This document shows, piece after piece, positions 63,006 to 64,000 of a stretch of 64,000 nt of DNA. A program made the translations under genes and the position numbers. The notes below the pieces were generated by a model. It saw only the letters and a list, made by a program, of their open reading frames with translations. It was not told the DNA's origin and did no database searches. This DNA is from CAWIOX01 sp963837775 (lineage in GTDB: Bacteria > Pseudomonadota > Gammaproteobacteria > Burkholderiales > Burkholderiaceae_D): positions 310,001 to 374,000 of the forward strand of contig CAWIOX010000004.1 of assembly GCA_963837775.1 (NCBI GenBank), in the 5' to 3' direction. Position 1 is the stretch's first letter. Each line of letters opens with the position of its first letter.

Positions 63006-63248
63006 TATTTTTCTCCAGTAAACTGTTAATCGAATGTGCTGTTGACTCTCGATGTATGTTGTTATAAGCCGTATTTTCCGCAAGATCGGTACGCTGACGC
63101 ACATAGCGCTGCTCGATAGCGGCGCAAGCAAGACATGCCAGTCAATAAAAATCTCATTTACTGCAGCGCATATACGGGACAACCAAGTCGTTTACTGCTG
63201 CACGTATCGGCTTGCTTTGTCCATTGATTCATCACCGAAAGAGTCGCC

Positions 63249-63401
63249 ATGAATATCACCTTTAGTCTTGTCCCAGTCGTATCGCTCGTGGCCGGCATCA
63301 TGATTCTCATCATTCCGCGTCTGCTGTCGACGATCGTGGCCATTTATCTGATCATGGTCGGCCTGGTTGGATTGTTTGGTTCCGGTCACTTTCTGCGATG
63401 A
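63249..63401 (+). CDS. DUF3096-family small membrane protein
   Basis: A 50-residue peptide: MNITFSLVPVVSLVAGIMIL, IIPRLLSTIVAIYLIMVG and a short tail LVGLFGSGHFLR. Two helices joined by the conserved IIPRLL step define the family. The stop overlaps the start of the AsmA-type gene (ATGA), indicating translational coupling. Function unknown; it resembles the other small stress-type membrane proteins of this region. Confidence 0.85.
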   Translation: MNITFSLVPVVSLVAGIMILIIPRLLSTIVAIYLIMVGLVGLFGSGHFLR

Positions 63402-64000
63402 ATAATCCGCGCCGCACGAAAATCGCGCTCGCCGTGGCCGCCGGCCTGATCGCCGTTCCTGCGGTCGCGCTGGTCGTGCTGCTCAATTTCGACTGGAACC
63501 GCGCCAAGCCATGGCTCAATGCGCGCACCAGCGAGGCACTCGGCCGCCCGTTCACGATCGCGGGCGAACTCTCGCTGACTTGGGAAAAGCAAGTCGCCGG
63601 GTCGGCCAAACTGGATGAAGGCTGGCGCGGCATGATCCCGTGGCCGCATTTGGTCGCGCAAGACATTCACATCGGCAATCCGCCGGACATGGCAGCGACG
63701 GCAGATACGAGCGCAAGTGCTCCGTCACCGGTGCCGGCCGACATGGCTAGCATCCGGCAATTCGCCTTTTCGCTGAACCCCTTGGCATTGCTGGAAAAAA
63801 AAATCGCGATCCCCGTCCTGAGTTTCGATTCGCCCGTCGTCAGCTTGCGGCGCGGCGCCGATGGCAAGAACAACTGGACTTTCAAGAACGACGATAAGCC
63901 GTCGCCCTGGCAACTGGAATTGCAACGCGTCATCTTTACCAAAGGCAGCGTCCACCTGAGCGACGCCATCAAGCATGCCGATCTGACGGCCGATATCGAT
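63398..64000 (+). CDS. AsmA-family envelope protein (partial, runs off the window)
   Basis: The first 201 codons of a large protein. N-terminal membrane segment IALAVAAGLIAVPAVALVVL (about 8-27) is followed by the AsmA-type entry FDWNRAKPWLNARTSEALGR (about 31-50), PFTIAGELSLTW and later FSLNPLALLEKKIAIPVL and GKNNWTF. AsmA proteins are anchored in the inner membrane with a long periplasmic beta-groove thought to carry phospholipids toward the outer membrane. The start at 63398 overlaps the DUF3096 stop. Confidence 0.88.
   Translation, partial: MNNPRRTKIALAVAAGLIAVPAVALVVLLNFDWNRAKPWLNARTSEALGRPFTIAGELSLTWEKQVAGSAKLDEGWRGMIPWPHLVAQDIHIGNPPDMAATADTSASAPSPVPADMASIRQFAFSLNPLALLEKKIAIPVLSFDSPVVSLRRGADGKNNWTFKNDDKPSPWQLELQRVIFTKGSVHLSDAIKHADLTADID

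Noticed and set aside
1..64000. CRISPR array, rRNA, tRNA, complete insertion sequence or prophage
   Set aside because: Read through for regular spaced repeats, transposase catalytic motifs with terminal repeats, and rRNA/tRNA signatures; none found. A weak tRNA match could still be missed by eye.

Overview
The window looks like a chromosomal stretch of a betaproteobacterium of the order Burkholderiales, most probably Oxalobacteraceae (Herminiimonas/Janthinobacterium-like). This is an inference from gene content and order: an entericidin-type lipoprotein next to leuC, the hemC-hemD-hemX-hemY run followed by ppa, a LytTR response regulator and LytS-type kinase beside argH, and Oxalobacteraceae-like protein sequences. 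No rRNA, tRNA, CRISPR array or complete insertion sequence was found.

Layout. 1-15.1 kb is housekeeping: entericidin (cut by the edge), leuC, a broken M48 peptidase, an MFS carrier, ppa, hemY/X/D/C, ppc, the LytTR pair and argH. 15.2-17.7 kb holds a TRAP permease pair without its binding protein. 17.8-38.7 kb is a periplasmic alcohol-oxidation island. It contains a solute-binding protein and cytochrome c550 (PedF type), a sigma-54 activator, an S33 aminopeptidase, pqqABCDE, a chemoreceptor, a PQQ alcohol dehydrogenase with the lanthanide-type Asp-x-Asp motif, a PQQ-associated ABC system (permease, binding protein, beta-propeller, ATPase), a DUF779 protein and an aldehyde dehydrogenase. A degenerate MerR-type metal regulator and a YbaL-type antiporter interrupt it. 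Near-consensus -24/-12 promoters lie upstream of pedF, the quinoprotein and the aldehyde dehydrogenase, and one AcoR-like activator lies inside the island. I infer one regulon: the alcohol is oxidised in the periplasm, electrons go to PedF, the aldehyde is oxidised in the cytoplasm, and PQQ is made locally.

39-42.9 kb carries a phasin, an ISL3-transposase-like zinc-finger protein, a FIST-like protein, a TetR regulator and a LOG-family hydrolase. 42.9-50.9 kb is a type I restriction-modification locus (hsdR, fic, hsdM, hsdS) in which hsdR, hsdM and hsdS all carry frameshifts. 51.3-57.2 kb holds a YoaK/DUF1275 membrane protein, a phospholipase-D-fold lipoprotein, an exported protein of unknown function and a large Gcr-type membrane protein. 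57.5-64 kb is a run of small envelope and stress-type genes: glycine-zipper lipoprotein, DUF3309, an exported protein, a zinc alcohol dehydrogenase, a cytochrome c, DUF883, a ferritin-like protein, OmpA/DUF4398 proteins, DUF3096 and the start of an AsmA-type protein.

Two things cut across the map. First, six intergenic copies of a roughly 75-95 bp repeat bounded by GGAGTAT/ATACTCC motifs are scattered through the window; I do not recognise this family. Second, about ten genes, including the normally essential hemC, are broken by single-base indels with the correct frame intact on the other side. This suggests residual sequencing error at least as much as biological decay, so the frameshifts should be read cautiously.
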